The notes beneath the pieces were generated by a model. The model worked only from the letters and a program-made list of their open reading frames with translations, was not told the DNA's origin and searched no databases. This document shows, piece by piece, positions 22,134 through 22,699 of a stretch of 22,699 nucleotides of DNA (position 1 is its first letter; the number at the start of each line of letters is the position of its first letter). The translations under genes and the position numbers were made by a program. This DNA comes from Candidatus Aminicenantota bacterium (GTDB lineage: Bacteria; Acidobacteriota; Aminicenantia; UBA2199). Location of the stretch: NCBI GenBank assembly GCA_029939015.1, contig JAOZTV010000011.1, positions 1 to 22,699 of the forward strand, given 5' to 3'.

Positions 22134-22699
22134 ATGATGGAACTATTAAAAAACCCACCATCAACAGGTCAATTTGCAATAAATGGAATATGGGAGAACA
22201 CTCTGTCTTTTAAGGTGCATCAACCACCTTCAATAGATAAAATCAAAACATATCTTGCAGACAGAAACGAGTTGGCATTTGAACTCTTCTTCGGTGAACT
22301 GTTTTTTGGAGTGAGGTTTATAGGGACACATGCTTTTATTCTGGAACTCTGCGAACACTGCCTGAAATGCATGAGCATCTGTTCAGATGTCACTTCTTTC
22401 ATAAAGGCAGTTGCTAATCATACATTATGTGGTGAATTATGTCATGAAGTGGATTATATGGAAATCGGTGCAGTAAACGCCTGGAAATCTATTGGAGCAT
22501 TCCGTTTGCCACCCATGACAGAGGAACTGGTTAATACAGATGAATTATGGTCCAGAATCTCTGCCACACCCTTAGTAAAAGACAACAAACATCCTAAAGC
22601 AATCGAATTAGCCTATAATAAGCCACTTCCTCACTGGTTAGGGTTTCCAATTTCGCATCAACAACCACCCTATAGTTTAAGAAAAGACCTGTTTCTTGC
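22134..22699 (+). CDS. Unrecognised protein, C-terminus beyond window edge
   Basis: An open frame from tandem ATGs at 22134/22137 runs 188 codons to the window end without a stop. Features seen: a hydrophobic segment ELAFELFFGELFFGVRFIG (~45-63), a Cys-rich stretch (CEHCLKCMSIC, ~72-82, and TLCGELCHE further on), then a polar, Pro-containing region. The spaced Cys residues could bind metal. No ribosome site is visible before either ATG and the frame stays open upstream through the repeat array, so the true start is unsure. Codon use is less A+T-biased than in neighbouring genes, which may mean recent acquisition. Not assigned to any family; a decayed or truncated gene is possible. Confidence 0.45.
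   Translation, partial: MMELLKNPPSTGQFAINGIWENTLSFKVHQPPSIDKIKTYLADRNELAFELFFGELFFGVRFIGTHAFILELCEHCLKCMSICSDVTSFIKAVANHTLCGELCHEVDYMEIGAVNAWKSIGAFRLPPMTEELVNTDELWSRISATPLVKDNKHPKAIELAYNKPLPHWLGFPISHQQPPYSLRKDLFL

Noticed and set aside
22220..22402. 60-codon minus-strand open frame near the right end
   Set aside because: Overlapped by a longer open plus-strand frame; no ribosome site and no recognisable features.

Overview
The window comes from an A+T-rich Gram-negative bacterium. A TonB-dependent receptor with a carboxypeptidase-regulatory-like N-terminal domain, an Lnt-like N-acyltransferase and several exported proteins imply an outer membrane. The receptor's domain order and the Kre9-type plus CARDB exported protein resemble what is common in Aminicenantes/Acidobacteria-type candidate lineages. 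That is a guess from protein style only. No rRNA, tRNA or CRISPR array was found.

Layout. (1) 1-1243, minus strand: a HEPN/minimal-nucleotidyltransferase pair with its own promoter, followed by a truncated SH3-repeat protein. (2) 1347-3600, minus strand: a TetR-type regulator and an Lnt-like enzyme in an overlapping operon, with a 32-bp palindrome over the promoter. (3) 3602-6061: a frameshifted gene remnant, an intact exported CARDB protein, and the decayed tail of a probable IS200/REP-type transposase. (4) 6062-9132, plus strand: threonine synthase overlapping a phosphoglycerate-mutase-type homoserine kinase, then a small membrane coiled-coil protein. (5) 9424-12851, plus strand: alpha-oxoamine-synthase-like PLP enzyme, dipeptide epimerase and M29 aminopeptidase, probably for peptide salvage. 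A strong bidirectional terminator closes this block. (6) 13092-21880, minus strand: two transcription units that look like one catabolic regulon. One is a secreted linear-amide hydrolase plus TonB receptor. The other is SDR dehydrogenase, VOC enzyme, membrane M23 peptidase, BKACE (beta-keto acid cleavage enzyme) and class III CoA-transferase. (7) 22011-22699: a tandem-repeat foldback and an unrecognised partial gene running off the right edge.

The most interesting signal is a 30-bp sequence, 27/30 identical, at 17132-17161 and 21949-21978. Each copy ends exactly in a -35 box that is followed 17 bp later by a -10-like box, upstream of the first gene of the two catabolic units in region 6. This links hydrolase and receptor to SDR, BKACE and CoA-transferase under a common regulator. 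I infer a route in which an amide is taken up or cleaved outside the cytoplasm, a 3-hydroxy acid is oxidised to a 3-keto acid, BKACE cleaves it with acetyl-CoA, and the CoA-transferase moves CoA among the products. The substrate is unknown.

Non-coding structure is also notable. Two intergenic regions (18437-18524 and 22011-22100) carry arrays of degenerate 7-8-bp tandem units in head-to-head orientation, and a third (20931-21041) is a foldback element with 17-18-bp terminal inverted repeats and less A+T-rich DNA. Around 20401-20461 my base numbering and the gene coordinates may differ by one.
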